The notes: generated by a model from the letters alone, not told the origin. 64,000 bases of DNA from an uncultured Draconibacterium sp. (GCF_963676735.1 NZ_OY781464.1:2203001-2267000); one strand, 5' to 3'; shown: positions 51,630 to 61,289, counted from the first letter of the stretch. Program-made: numbers and translations.

Positions 51630-51637
51630 TACTTTTG
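51630..51637 (+). promoter_or_regulatory. -7 box of the pyruvate kinase gene
   Basis: TACTTTTG matches TAnnTTTG and ends 21 bases upstream of the ATG at 51659, so pyk probably has its own promoter despite following aroQ. Confidence 0.5.
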
Positions 51638-51658
51638 CCGCCTTAAAATTTTAAAGGA

Positions 51659-53077
51659 ATGAGACAGACCAAAATTGTTGCAACAATATCCGATCAGCGA
51701 TGTGATGTTGATTTTATTCAATCGCTATTTGATGCGGGAATGAACGTAGCCCGCATAAACACCGCTCATGTTACTACCGAAAGCGGTAAAATGATGGTTG
51801 ATAATGTGCGTGCGGTATCAGATAAAATTGCCATTCTTGTTGACACCAAAGGCCCCGAAATCAGAACATGCCAAACCTTGTCTGATACAGTAGTTGAACA
51901 AGGAGAATATGTAACCTTGTCCTACTCAACCGGAGTGCTGGATAATGTGAAAAACATTTGTGTAAACTACAAGGGCTTTGTTAACGATTTAAAAGTTGGA
52001 AATAAAATTCTGGTAGACGATGGTGACATTGAATTTGTAGTTGAAGAAAAACATATTCAGTATTTACTATGTAAAGTAGGCAACTCTGGTGTGGTAAAAA
52101 AACGCAAGAGTATAAATGTTCCGGGAGTAGAAATTAAATTGCCATCGTTAACTGAACGCGATATTGAGTTTATCCGCTTTGCTGTTGAAAACAAACTTGA
52201 TTTTATTGCCCATTCATTTGTTCGAAATAAAGAAGATGTTAGTGAGGTTCAAAAAATTCTGGATGATTTGAACAGTCCAATAAAAATTATCGCCAAAATT
52301 GAGAACCTGGAAGGAGTGAACAAAATTGATGAGATATTAGAACACGCCTATGGAATAATGGTAGCTCGTGGAGACCTTGGAATTGAGTTACCGGAAGAAA
52401 AAATTCCGGCTGTTCAGCGTAACCTTGTTCGTCGCGCCATACTTCATCAGAAGCCGGTAATTATTGCCACACAAATGCTTCATACGATGATTGAACACCC
52501 ACGACCAACCCGTGCGGAGGTAAGCGATGTTGCCAGTGCAATTTATATGGGTACCGACGCGGTGATGCTTAGTGGAGAAACAGCTTACGGGAAGTATCCG
52601 GTAGAAGCCATTAAAGCGATGGCCAAAATTGCCCAGGAGGTTGAACCAGATCGCGACCGACGCGAACTCACTGTCCCCTTAAAAGCTGATATTCCGGCTT
52701 ATCTGGCTCAATCAGCCATTAGGGCAGCCCGCGAATTAAAACCCGATGCCATTATCACATCAACTACAACAGGCAAAACCGGACGATATCTGTCTTCGCA
52801 CCGTTCTATCTTTCCGGTATTTGTAAAATGCCATTCGCAGCGTGTTGTGCGAGAACTGGCGCTTTCTTTTGGCGTACACCCGTCATACCTGGAAACCAAA
52901 AAGAATAAAATGAAAATCCAAAAAGCGGCTGTTCAGGAACTTGTGAACGAAGGAACAATTAATCTTGACGACCTGGTTATCTATGTGGGCGGACGATTTG
53001 GTGAGGATGCCGGAGCTTCATTCATCGAAATCTCAACTGCCGATAAACTATTTTTAAAACCACAGGAACTGCGTTAG
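51659..53077 (+). CDS. pyk: Pyruvate kinase
   Basis: The 472-residue glycolytic enzyme makes pyruvate and ATP from phosphoenolpyruvate. It begins MRQTKIVATISDQRCDVDFI and has NVARINTAH (in place of NFSHG-type), DTKGPEIRT, the active-site block IIAKIENLEGVNKIDEILEH with the catalytic Lys, and GIMVARGDLGIELPEEKIP. MLSGETAYGKYPVEAI is the phosphate-binding segment. The C-terminal allosteric domain is present. The strand after aroQ and the terminator behind it place it as a core gene. Confidence 0.96.
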   Translation: MRQTKIVATISDQRCDVDFIQSLFDAGMNVARINTAHVTTESGKMMVDNVRAVSDKIAILVDTKGPEIRTCQTLSDTVVEQGEYVTLSYSTGVLDNVKNICVNYKGFVNDLKVGNKILVDDGDIEFVVEEKHIQYLLCKVGNSGVVKKRKSINVPGVEIKLPSLTERDIEFIRFAVENKLDFIAHSFVRNKEDVSEVQKILDDLNSPIKIIAKIENLEGVNKIDEILEHAYGIMVARGDLGIELPEEKIPAVQRNLVRRAILHQKPVIIATQMLHTMIEHPRPTRAEVSDVASAIYMGTDAVMLSGETAYGKYPVEAIKAMAKIAQEVEPDRDRRELTVPLKADIPAYLAQSAIRAARELKPDAIITSTTTGKTGRYLSSHRSIFPVFVKCHSQRVVRELALSFGVHPSYLETKKNKMKIQKAAVQELVNEGTINLDDLVIYVGGRFGEDAGASFIEISTADKLFLKPQELR

Positions 53078-53090
53078 ATTAACAATACTA

Positions 53091-53131
53091 AAAAAAGCCT
53101 TGTTTTAGAATTTGAAACAAGGCTTTTTTTT
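53091..53131. terminator. Bidirectional terminator between pyk and lolA
   Basis: AAAAAAGCCTTGTTT (53091-53105) is complementary to AAACAAGGCTTTTTT with nine bases between, and both ends have A/T-runs, so it should stop pyk and lolA transcripts alike. Confidence 0.85.
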
Positions 53132-53144
53132 AAAATACTTTTGT

Positions 53145-53798
53145 TTAACGAAAATCAATCACCTCAACATCATCGTATTTTGATGCATCAAAAATAAAAT
53201 CAGCATCAGCCAAATCTATGTTTGTATCCATTTGCTTCACCTGTATTCCGTATAAATTTCCATCGGTACTATACAAGGTTGCCGCATAAATCATCATGGT
53301 GGCTTTATCAATGGTTACTTCTATTTTTGTCACATCATATTCTTCAGTGTCGGGAAACAGGTTAAGCTGATACAAACTTTTTCCGTCGGCTGTTTTTTCT
53401 GCTACAAACTCCGATCGAAAACCTCGTTCATAAATGCTAAACAACGACGAGGGATCCATTAGCTCGCTGCCTTCATCATCAATATTCGAAATAGTAACCT
53501 GGTTTCCGTCTTCCATATAATTCCATATGGTTTCGCCATCAGAAAATACTTTTACGCCTAAATCGGGCAATTGAACGGTGTATTTCCGTCCTTTAATTTT
53601 TATGGTACCGGCATTTGTTTCATCAATTTCCATTTCTTCGTTAACCATTGAAAAAATAAAACTTGCCGACATGGCAGTTATGTTTTTTGTTTTTGCGCTA
53701 ACCTCATCCAAAATTTGTTTTGCTTTTGCATCTTGTTGTGCCCACCCCGTGGTTGCCACTACAAAAAATGCAACCATTAACAATAATCTTTTATTCAT
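53145..53798 (-). CDS. lolA: Outer-membrane lipoprotein carrier protein LolA
   Basis: The 217-residue periplasmic chaperone starts with a signal peptide (MNKRLLLMVAFFVVATTGWA) and is made of a LolA-type open beta barrel: MSASFIFSMVNEEMEIDETN, GTIKIKGRKYTVQLPDLGVK and FSDGETIWNYMEDGNQVTIS are the characteristic strands. It takes lipoproteins from the inner membrane and passes them on to the outer membrane. It lies 16 bp behind ftsK and is probably cotranscribed, a common arrangement. Confidence 0.85.
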   Translation of the reverse strand: MNKRLLLMVAFFVVATTGWAQQDAKAKQILDEVSAKTKNITAMSASFIFSMVNEEMEIDETNAGTIKIKGRKYTVQLPDLGVKVFSDGETIWNYMEDGNQVTISNIDDEGSELMDPSSLFSIYERGFRSEFVAEKTADGKSLYQLNLFPDTEEYDVTKIEVTIDKATMMIYAATLYSTDGNLYGIQVKQMDTNIDLADADFIFDASKYDDVEVIDFR

Positions 53799-53813
53799 CT
53801 GCTTTTGTTTTAC

Positions 53814-56261
53814 CTATAAGTTATTCAATAACTGTTCCAAACTGTATTCATCCTGTAGTAATACTTGCCGTGCTTTACTTCCTTCGCTTGGGCCAACAAT
53901 ACCGGCTGCTTCCAGCTGGTCCATTAATCGTCCGGCCCGGTTATAGCCTATTGAAAATTTACGTTGTATCATCGAGGTTGATCCCATTTGATTTAATACC
54001 ACCACTCGTGCGGCATCATCAAATAATTCGTCTCTGTTTTTCAAATCTACATCTCCGGGAGCTACTTCCTCCTCGCCCACGTATTCCGGCAGCAAAAATG
54101 CGGTTGGGTAACCTCTTTGTTCAGAAATAAAATCGCAAATATTTTCCACTTCAGGCGTATCAACAAAAGCACATTGCACACGTGTCATTTCGCTGCCCTG
54201 GGCTATTAACATGTCTCCCCGCCCTATTAACTGGTTTGCTCCCGGACTATCTAAAATGGTACGCGAATCAATCATTGAAGCCACTTTAAAGGCAATTCGT
54301 GCCGGGAAGTTTGCCTTAATAACTCCTGTAATAATATTTGTTGATGGCCGCTGTGTAGCAATTACCATGTGTATTCCAACGGCCCGGGCCAACTGGGCAA
54401 TCCGTGCAATTGGCAATTCTATTTCTTTCCCGGCTGTCATTATTAAATCTGCAAACTCGTCAATAATAACAACTATATACGGCATATAACGGTGCCCTTT
54501 ATCGGGATTCAATCGTCGTGAAATAAACTTCTTATTGTACTCCTTAATGTTTCGTGCCTGTGCTGCCTTAAGTAAATCGTAACGTGCATCCATTTCTACG
54601 TTTATGGAATTCAGCGTATTCTTTACTTTCTGAATATCAGTAATTACCGGTTCTTCGGCATCGGGCAACTTGGCCAGATAATGCTTTTCAAGCACCGAAT
54701 AAATATTGAGTTCAACTTTTTTCGGATCGATAAAAACAAACTTCAATTGCGAAGGATGCTTTTTATAGAGCAATGAAGTAATAATAACATTAATACCCAC
54801 CGACTTACCTTGACCTGTTGCCCCGGCCACCAAAATGTGTGGCATTTTTACCAGGTCGAACATAAAGGTTTCGTTTGATATGGTTTTACCCAAGGCAACC
54901 GGTAATTCGGCAGAACTTTCCTGAAATCTCTTTGACCGGATTATTGAATGCATTGAAACAGTCTCCGGGTTCTGATTGGGCACTTCAATACCAATAGTTC
55001 CGCGCCCCGGTATTGGGGCAATAATACGTATTCCGAGTGCAGCAAGGCTTAATGCAATATCATCTTCAAGGTTTTTAATTTTTGATATGCGTACCCCGGG
55101 TGCCGGAACTATTTCGTACAAAGTAATTGTTGGACCTATGGTTGCCCTGATTTTTGTAATCTCGATTTTATAGTGCCGCAGCGTTTCAACAATTTTATTT
55201 TTATTGGCTACCAACTCTTCATTTTTTACTTCGGCATTTCCAAACTTATGATCCTCGAGTAAATCAAGCGTTGGAAATTTAAAACTTGCCAAATCAAGTG
55301 TTGGATCGTAATCTTCCAGCTCATCGGGTTTAATTTCATCCGATTCTTCTTCCTGGTGTTTGGGCTCAACCGTTAGAGCAAGGTCTTCATCCTCTTTTGC
55401 CGCAACTACCTCCGCATTTTCTGCAACTTCTTCTTCCGGCTCAACGTCATCAATTTCAAGGATATCCTCCACCGATTCATCCAATGGCTGGTCTTCGTCT
55501 TCATCCGATTCAAAAATGGCTTTTACCACATCGTCATCGTCTTCAATTATTTTTGTTATGGCTTCTTCACCAGCCAACTGTTCTGCAGTTTCCTGCTCAT
55601 CTTCTGAATCACCAGTATCAATTGCCCCGGATGTTTCCTGTTTACGTTTAATAAGTTGCGATAAACGAGCATACACACCATCAAAACGCACAACCACAAT
55701 GGCTAATCCTGAAATGAACAATAAGAAAACAAGCCCAACAACACCAATAAGCGAACGTAGCCAGTTACTTAAAACAAAGCCGTAATGCCCGCCCCAGTAT
55801 ATAGCCGAGCCGGCATTTGTTTTATTAAAAAACAAGCCCAGTGCCACTGAAAACCAAATAATACAAACCAGGCTGTACAAAATACTTTTTAAGAAATTAC
55901 CGGTTTTGCGGCCAAGAATGCGAAGCCCCGATATGGCCAGCAGATAAACAAAAGCAAACGAAGCCAATCCGAAACCACCATTCATGAGAACCTCTGAAAG
56001 ATAAGCTCCCAGTTTCATTCCCTTGTTTTGCGCCTTTACTTCGGTATTAAATAAAAACTCCGACCAGCTTGAATCCATGAGGCTTTGGTCGGCAGCACCA
56101 TAAAATAAAAACGACACAAAGGAAATAAGCAAATAAGCGGCCAGTAGCAGCACAAACAAACCAAACAGAAAATACAATTTCTCATTCCTGAATAGTGAAA
56201 AACGTTTTTTTGTGCGCTTTTTTTTCGCTTTAGCAGGCTTTTTCTTTGTTCTAAATGCCAT
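53814..56261 (-). CDS. ftsK: DNA translocase FtsK
   Basis: The 815-residue septal motor has a basic start, four membrane segments within the first 200 residues (LYFLFGLFVLLLAAYLLISF; GLVFLLFISGLAIVVVRF), an acidic linker at about 210-315, and the motor: HILVAGATGQGKSVGINVII is Walker A and YIVVIIDEFADLIMTAGKE is Walker B. The C-terminal gamma winged helix (MGSTSMIQRKFSIGYNRAGR) reads polar DNA motifs and activates XerD. It moves chromosome ends at division. A -7-like box stands upstream at 56375. It precedes lolA by 16 bp. Confidence 0.95.
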   Translation of the reverse strand: MAFRTKKKPAKAKKKRTKKRFSLFRNEKLYFLFGLFVLLLAAYLLISFVSFLFYGAADQSLMDSSWSEFLFNTEVKAQNKGMKLGAYLSEVLMNGGFGLASFAFVYLLAISGLRILGRKTGNFLKSILYSLVCIIWFSVALGLFFNKTNAGSAIYWGGHYGFVLSNWLRSLIGVVGLVFLLFISGLAIVVVRFDGVYARLSQLIKRKQETSGAIDTGDSEDEQETAEQLAGEEAITKIIEDDDDVVKAIFESDEDEDQPLDESVEDILEIDDVEPEEEVAENAEVVAAKEDEDLALTVEPKHQEEESDEIKPDELEDYDPTLDLASFKFPTLDLLEDHKFGNAEVKNEELVANKNKIVETLRHYKIEITKIRATIGPTITLYEIVPAPGVRISKIKNLEDDIALSLAALGIRIIAPIPGRGTIGIEVPNQNPETVSMHSIIRSKRFQESSAELPVALGKTISNETFMFDLVKMPHILVAGATGQGKSVGINVIITSLLYKKHPSQLKFVFIDPKKVELNIYSVLEKHYLAKLPDAEEPVITDIQKVKNTLNSINVEMDARYDLLKAAQARNIKEYNKKFISRRLNPDKGHRYMPYIVVIIDEFADLIMTAGKEIELPIARIAQLARAVGIHMVIATQRPSTNIITGVIKANFPARIAFKVASMIDSRTILDSPGANQLIGRGDMLIAQGSEMTRVQCAFVDTPEVENICDFISEQRGYPTAFLLPEYVGEEEVAPGDVDLKNRDELFDDAARVVVLNQMGSTSMIQRKFSIGYNRAGRLMDQLEAAGIVGPSEGSKARQVLLQDEYSLEQLLNNL

Positions 56262-56734
56262 GGAGATATTTTTAATCCGGATTTTTATTTAAAATGTATT
56301 TTTCGTTACCAATAAACTTGTAGTATCTGAGCAATTTTTCGTTAAAATCAGATTAAGGCAAGTTAAATTGAACGCAAATCTAACTAAAAAAAATCAGGTA
56401 GATGTTATGCCTTCATGCTTAATACTGCAATCCTTTCAAGAATAAACTGTTAACAAACCAATATATTTTTCTTGCAAATCGAAAGAAAGTTTACAAACTG
56501 TTTTTCGAATTAATAATTCAATGCAAAAAGCCTGTTTTATAATAGCTTAAACAACAGCAAATCAACATTGAACACATTTCTTTTTTTAACTTGTTTTTCT
56601 AAGTTTGTTAACTGGCATAAGAGCCACATTTTACCAATAAAACGTACACGAACAAGAACTTAGTGTGTTGGACTAAAATTACCATAATACCACAAGTTGC
56701 GTGCACGCATTGTTTAACTATTAATTCTGAACCG
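56262..56734. other. Intergenic region between ftsK and arcC
   Basis: This 473-bp divergent region holds no gene or clear RNA. Possible -7 boxes are TAGATTTG on the minus strand (56375-56382, for ftsK) and TAAGTTTG on the plus strand (56600-56607, for arcC). Confidence 0.4.
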
Positions 56735-57691
56735 ATGAAAAAAAGAGCCGTTGTTGCTTTAGGCGGAAACGCGATACTTCGTGGTGACGAGGAAGGTACT
56801 ATTGTTCAACAGGAAAAAAATGTTACTGAAACCCTTGAGAACCTTATACATTTAATAAATGATGGCTACGAGCTGGTAATAACACATGGCAACGGGCCGC
56901 AGGTTGGTAATATTTTAATGCGTAACGATGCCGGTGAACAAATGTATGGCATAGCTCCCATGCCCCTAAATATTTGTGTAGCCGACTCGCAAGGTGGAAT
57001 TGGTTTTATGATTGAACGCATGATGCGCAATGTATTAAACAAACATGGCATCAATAAAAACGTAATCTCCATGGTTACGCTGGTTGAAATACAGGAAAAC
57101 GATCCTGCTTTTCAAGCACCATCAAAAAGAGTGGGGAAAGTGTACAGTAAAGAAGAAGCTGATAAATTAAATGCGCAAAAAGGATGGCTTTTTAAATCAA
57201 CAACAAAAGGAAAAGGAGGCTTCAGAAGGGTTGTACCTTCGCCCACACCGGTTGATATCGTAAATAAGGAAATTATCAGGCAGTTGCTGGAAAACGGCAA
57301 TATTGTAATTGCTGCCGGGGGTGGTGGCATTCCGGTTTACTTTGATGAAAACAAGGATGTGAGAACACTGGATGCCGTAATTGACAAGGATATGGCATCG
57401 AGCCTGCTTGCCACAAATATTGAAGCGGATGAGCTTTACATTTTAACTGATGTAGCCTTTATTTACAAAGATTATGGACTGGAAACACAAGAAAAACTGG
57501 AGTTTTTAAATTATGCCGACACCCAAAAACACCTCGAAAATGGTACATTTGCTGAAGGCACAATGGAACCTAAAATAAGGGCTTGTCTGAATTTTATAAA
57601 AAACGGGGGCACAAAAAGTATTATTACTGAGGCCAAAAAGCTTGAAGACAAAAGTTACGGATCAAAAATTACTATGCATTACGAAGATTAA
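56735..57691 (+). CDS. arcC: Carbamate kinase
   Basis: The product from ATG 56735 has about 318 residues and starts MKKRAVVALGGNAILRGDEE, the usual first strand; a longer frame from 56663 is rejected. ITHGNGPQVGNIL, VIAAGGGGIPVYFDENKDVR and DAVIDKDMASSLLA match amino-acid-kinase-fold carbamate kinases. It makes ATP and CO2 plus ammonia from carbamoyl phosphate. The next gene, 16 bp on, is an ornithine carbamoyltransferase, so together they could gain ATP from citrulline. Arginine deiminase is not present nearby. Confidence 0.92.
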   Translation: MKKRAVVALGGNAILRGDEEGTIVQQEKNVTETLENLIHLINDGYELVITHGNGPQVGNILMRNDAGEQMYGIAPMPLNICVADSQGGIGFMIERMMRNVLNKHGINKNVISMVTLVEIQENDPAFQAPSKRVGKVYSKEEADKLNAQKGWLFKSTTKGKGGFRRVVPSPTPVDIVNKEIIRQLLENGNIVIAAGGGGIPVYFDENKDVRTLDAVIDKDMASSLLATNIEADELYILTDVAFIYKDYGLETQEKLEFLNYADTQKHLENGTFAEGTMEPKIRACLNFIKNGGTKSIITEAKKLEDKSYGSKITMHYED

Positions 57692-57707
57692 CAAAACAAA
57701 TACAACT

Positions 57708-58706
57708 ATGGCTTACAACGTAAAAAACAGGAACTTTTTAAAATTACTGGATTTTTCTACTCAAGAAATCAATCACCTGCTTGAGCTTTCAGAAAGTTTA
57801 AAAAAAGCAAAATACGCCGGTACAGAACAAGCATTGCTTTGTGGTAAAAATATTGCCCTTATTTTCGAAAAAGCGTCTACCCGAACTCGTTGTGCGTTTG
57901 AGGTAGCAGCCTACGACCAGGGCGCAAAAGTTACTTACCTGGGACCATCAGGCTCGCAAATCGGACAAAAAGAATCGATGAAAGATACTGCTCGTGTTTT
58001 AGGACGGATGTACGACGGCATTGAATACCGCGGTTTTGAACAGGATATTGTTGAAGAATTAGGAAAATATGCCGGGGTACCGGTATGGAACGGCCTGACC
58101 AATGAGTTTCACCCAACACAAATTCTGGCCGATTTTTTAACCATGAAGGAACACAGCAACAAACCGCTCTCGGAAGTTAAATTCTGTTACCTTGGCGATG
58201 CCCGTAACAATATGGGAAACTCGTTAATGGTGGGAGCTGCCAAATTAGGAATGGACTTTAGGGCAGCAGCGCCAAAAGCCTGCCAACCAACCGAAGAACT
58301 ACAGGCTCAATGCCGTAAAATTGCGGCCCAAACCGGTGGTAAAATTACAATTACTGCAGACGTAGCTACTGCGGTAAAAGATTGTGATTTTTTGTATACC
58401 GACGTGTGGGTTTCGATGGGCGAACCAGATGAAGTATGGGAAGAACGAATTAAACTGTTACTGCCCTACCAGGTAAATAAAAAGGTAGTGGAACTTACCG
58501 GAAATCCTCAGGTAAAGTTTCTGCACTGCCTGCCTGCATTTCATAACCGCGAAACAAAAATTGGCGAGCAGATCTATCAAAAATTCGGGCTTGAAGCAAT
58601 GGAAGTTACCGATGAAGTTTTTGAAAGCGAAGCCTCCCTGGTTTTTGATGAAGCCGAAAATCGGATGCATACCATTAAAGCTGTTATGGTAGCTACCCTT
58701 GCTTAA
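57708..58706 (+). CDS. arcB: Ornithine carbamoyltransferase, probably catabolic
   Basis: The product from ATG 57708 has about 332 residues. EKASTRTRCAFEVAAYDQGA is the carbamoyl-phosphate site (STRTR), GSQIGQKESMKDTARVLGRM follows, and FLHCLPAFH carries the ornithine-binding HCLP motif. Bacteroidota usually make arginine with an acetyl- or succinylornithine carbamoyltransferase. The canonical ornithine type together with carbamate kinase therefore points to a catabolic role: citrulline plus phosphate to ornithine and carbamoyl phosphate. The choice of arcB over argF rests on this context. A strong terminator follows at 58727. Confidence 0.85.
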   Translation: MAYNVKNRNFLKLLDFSTQEINHLLELSESLKKAKYAGTEQALLCGKNIALIFEKASTRTRCAFEVAAYDQGAKVTYLGPSGSQIGQKESMKDTARVLGRMYDGIEYRGFEQDIVEELGKYAGVPVWNGLTNEFHPTQILADFLTMKEHSNKPLSEVKFCYLGDARNNMGNSLMVGAAKLGMDFRAAAPKACQPTEELQAQCRKIAAQTGGKITITADVATAVKDCDFLYTDVWVSMGEPDEVWEERIKLLLPYQVNKKVVELTGNPQVKFLHCLPAFHNRETKIGEQIYQKFGLEAMEVTDEVFESEASLVFDEAENRMHTIKAVMVATLA

Positions 58707-58726
58707 ACTGAGAAGATTTATAACCG

Positions 58727-58795
58727 AGGCTGTTAAAACGAATGCTTTTATGGTTTAAAATAAAACCCTGATCTTTCGTTTTCACAGCCTTTTTT
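58727..58795 (+). terminator. Terminator of the arcC-carbamoyltransferase unit
   Basis: AGGCTGTTAAAACGA (58727-58741) pairs with TCGTTTTCACAGCCT (58776-58790) with one mismatch and a longer loop, followed by TTTTT. It ends the plus-strand unit, 21 bp after its stop. Confidence 0.7.
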
Positions 58796-58876
58796 AGCTC
58801 TTCTTTTTAAACACATTTGCAATTAACCACCACAAAAAGAAAGGTAATGAAACCATACCTCCAGTCATACAGGCTC

Positions 58877-59533
58877 TTACTTACGAGCCAAATATTTCCC
58901 AATAATAACACCAATTACCACTACCCCATAAAAATATCCTAACAGACCAAACAGCAAGGCTGTTTTTTGAGCAATTTGGGTTGCCGGTGTGATATCGCCG
59001 TAGCCAATAGATAAAATAGTTATAAAACTAAAATATATAAGGTCTGAAACATAGGCTACCCCCACTGCAATATTATTAAACGAATGGGGCTGCAGGTATT
59101 CAATCATTGAAAAAATGAACCCACCGGTTAATCCTAAAATAATAAAACCACAAAGTACGGCAGCTATCATTCCAATACTCACTTCTTTCGAAAAAAGTAC
59201 CTGTCGGTACACGTTTACAGAAAGAAATGCAAAGTACACAATATAGGTAAGAAAGAATGCTAGTTTAGTGTTGGGTATAATCACAACCGAACTACATAAT
59301 TCGAGTGCCACAAGTAAAATAATTACCAACAAGAAAAACAGTTTTTTCCTCAGGCGGTTATGAAAAATTAGCAAACTGGCAACAACATTTTGTGCTACCA
59401 AAAACGGAAATAAATCTACCTTGGTAACTATAAACAGATCGCCGAACAGTAAAATAAAAAAACTAAACAGTAATATTTCGAACCTGCGCAAATGTACGAG
59501 ATCATAAAAGTTGTTGTGATTAGATTTACTCAT
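58877..59533 (-). CDS. Potassium channel family protein
   Basis: The 218-residue membrane protein has about four N-terminal hydrophobic segments (FEILLFSFFILLFGDLFIV; LFFLLVIILLVALELCSSVV), then a 2TM ion-channel module: IGMIAAVLCGFIILGLTGGF, the pore FITILSIGYGDITPATQIAQ with the K+ filter IGYGD, and a last helix GYFYGVVVIGVIIGKYLA. No cytoplasmic RCK domain follows. It should form a tetrameric K+ channel in the inner membrane. It is monocistronic. Confidence 0.82.
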   Translation of the reverse strand: MSKSNHNNFYDLVHLRRFEILLFSFFILLFGDLFIVTKVDLFPFLVAQNVVASLLIFHNRLRKKLFFLLVIILLVALELCSSVVIIPNTKLAFFLTYIVYFAFLSVNVYRQVLFSKEVSIGMIAAVLCGFIILGLTGGFIFSMIEYLQPHSFNNIAVGVAYVSDLIYFSFITILSIGYGDITPATQIAQKTALLFGLLGYFYGVVVIGVIIGKYLARK

Positions 59534-59855
59534 AAAATACTTTTGCCTTGGTTTTAAATGTAATTAAAGCAAGATACAAAATTGATTACGAACCCAATAA
59601 ATACGATCGGAAAAAGCTGCAACAAAATGACTATTCCTTCTTAAATCACTTCTTTTAGGAAAACAGGACCATTTTTTTGGGGGGATGCTGGTAAAAAAAT
59701 CAGTCTGAAAATTACATTGAATCTTCAGACTGACTTAATTATTTAGGACAATAAAACAATCTACAAACAATTATTTTATGCCGGATTTTTTCTGCTATTA
59801 TTCACACAATATCAAGTGTTTGTACTCCTGCATCATATGAAAAACAGTTTAGGCA
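59534..59855. other. Intergenic region between K+ channel and Gfo/Idh/MocA gene
   Basis: This 322-bp gap holds the terminator at 59694-59732 and the K+ channel leader. No gene or further structure is seen. Confidence 0.4.
59694..59732 (-). terminator. Intrinsic terminator of the Tat-exported Gfo/Idh/MocA gene
   Basis: CAGTCTGAA (59701-59709) pairs with TTCAGACTG (59724-59732); on the minus strand a run of about seven T follows. It lies 124 bp after the stop at 59856. Confidence 0.75.
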
Positions 59856-61160
59856 TTACAATCCTTTAAGGCTCCATGGCGAACGGTAATCTCTGGCCAG
59901 CATAGCATTTGCCTCGCTGGATGCGCCAATAAGTTTTTCCGCTTTTGGATCCCATTTTAGTTTCTCATCGGCAAGGTATGCTATTTCGCCAAGCAAGGCT
60001 ACTGAAACAGCACGGTGCGCTGCCTCAACATTTGCAATAGGTTGTTGGCGCGTACGCACTCCGTTGATGAAATCGGCCCAATGGGTGCCATTGCCCGATC
60101 TGAATTTAGTTACACTTTCAGGAATTGTTACAGAAAGCAGTTTCTCGTCGCTGGCTGCCAACTTGTTGCCGCGGTTCACATGTATCCAACCTTTTTCGCC
60201 ATACCAGCACACACCCATTCCGTGTTTTAATTTGTCAGCATTGGCAATATTCATATAAAGGCCATTTTCAAATTTGGCATCAATATCAAACTCATGCGGC
60301 ACATCAAAATAATCGCCTTTAGCAAACTTGGCATCAGCTTTTATTTCTGTTGGCCCAGTATGGCTCAAATCCATCGACCACATTGCAATATCGCAATGGT
60401 GACCAATCCAGTCGGTAAGCTGTCCTCCCGAATAATCCATAATCCACCGCCAGTTCCAATGACTCACACCACGGTATGGTTTTTTAGGAGCAGGCCCTAA
60501 CCATAAGTCCCAGTTCAGGCCATCGGGGACATCAATTTTTGGTGGCATACCTACTTTTTTATCAAAATTAGGCAGTCCAACTTCAATTTTTTCAATCTCT
60601 CCAAGTACCCCACTCTGAACCAATTCGCAAGCTTTTGCAAAGTTTTCCGTACTCCGCTGCCAGCTACCGGTTTGCCAAATAATATTGTTCTCTTTAACAG
60701 CATCGGCAACAATGCGGCCTTCGCGCAACTTGCGTACCAGCGGTTTTTCGCCATAAACATCTTTTTTATGATTAGCAAAGGTGCTGTACAAAATCGCATG
60801 CCAGTGGTCGGGTACAGCAATAACTGCTGCATCAAAAGCATTCCAGGCCAACAATTCGCGATAATCTTCAAATTCTTTTTGTGAGCTTGCATGCCCCTTT
60901 TCGGTTAATTTTGCCTTTTGCTTGGCAATACGAGTAGAATCCACATCGCAAAGTGCCACACATTCAACACCTTTATCTTTCAATAAATTTAAAAGATTAG
61001 CACTTCCCATTCCGGCACATCCCACCAAAACAAGTTCAATTCTGTCGTTTGCAGCAACCGAGCCATTTCTGCCAAGGGCAGAGGCTTTAACTATGGTTGG
61101 TACCATAATAGCACCGGAAGCACTTAACGAAAGATTTCGAATAAAATTTCTTCTTTTCAT
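59856..61160 (-). CDS. Tat-exported Gfo/Idh/MocA oxidoreductase
   Basis: The 434-residue protein starts with a Tat-type signal (MKRRNFIRNLSLSASGAIMV). The Rossmann domain has LVLVGCAGMGSANLLNLLKD and AAVIAVPDHWHAILYSTFAN; DVYGEKPLVRKLREG holds the catalytic Lys-Pro. WRWIMDYSGGQLTDWIGHHC belongs to the bacterial-type C-terminal domain with conserved Asp and His residues. Such exported, cofactor-loaded enzymes are abundant in Bacteroidota and Planctomycetota and may modify sugars in the periplasm; some exported members cleave glycosides through an NAD-dependent mechanism. Here the substrate is unknown. It is monocistronic. Confidence 0.87.
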   Translation of the reverse strand: MKRRNFIRNLSLSASGAIMVPTIVKASALGRNGSVAANDRIELVLVGCAGMGSANLLNLLKDKGVECVALCDVDSTRIAKQKAKLTEKGHASSQKEFEDYRELLAWNAFDAAVIAVPDHWHAILYSTFANHKKDVYGEKPLVRKLREGRIVADAVKENNIIWQTGSWQRSTENFAKACELVQSGVLGEIEKIEVGLPNFDKKVGMPPKIDVPDGLNWDLWLGPAPKKPYRGVSHWNWRWIMDYSGGQLTDWIGHHCDIAMWSMDLSHTGPTEIKADAKFAKGDYFDVPHEFDIDAKFENGLYMNIANADKLKHGMGVCWYGEKGWIHVNRGNKLAASDEKLLSVTIPESVTKFRSGNGTHWADFINGVRTRQQPIANVEAAHRAVSVALLGEIAYLADEKLKWDPKAEKLIGASSEANAMLARDYRSPWSLKGL

Positions 61161-61205
61161 TTGAAGCTTTATTAGATTAATAATGATTTAGGTAATATCT
61201 GGCTT

Positions 61206-61213
61206 CAAATATA
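61206..61213 (-). promoter_or_regulatory. -7 box of the exported Gfo/Idh/MocA gene
   Basis: On the minus strand this reads TATATTTG (TAnnTTTG), 45 bp upstream of the ATG at 61160. Confidence 0.5.
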
Positions 61214-61289
61214 ACAAGGTTTTTTCGAATGTCCTATTCTTGTCTGTTCTGCATAGGCATAAACCAAAAAAATTCGTTTAGGGCCGATT

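Noticed and set aside
55360..55785. Serine-rich plus-strand frame
   Set aside because: It is the antisense of the acidic linker of FtsK and not an independent gene.
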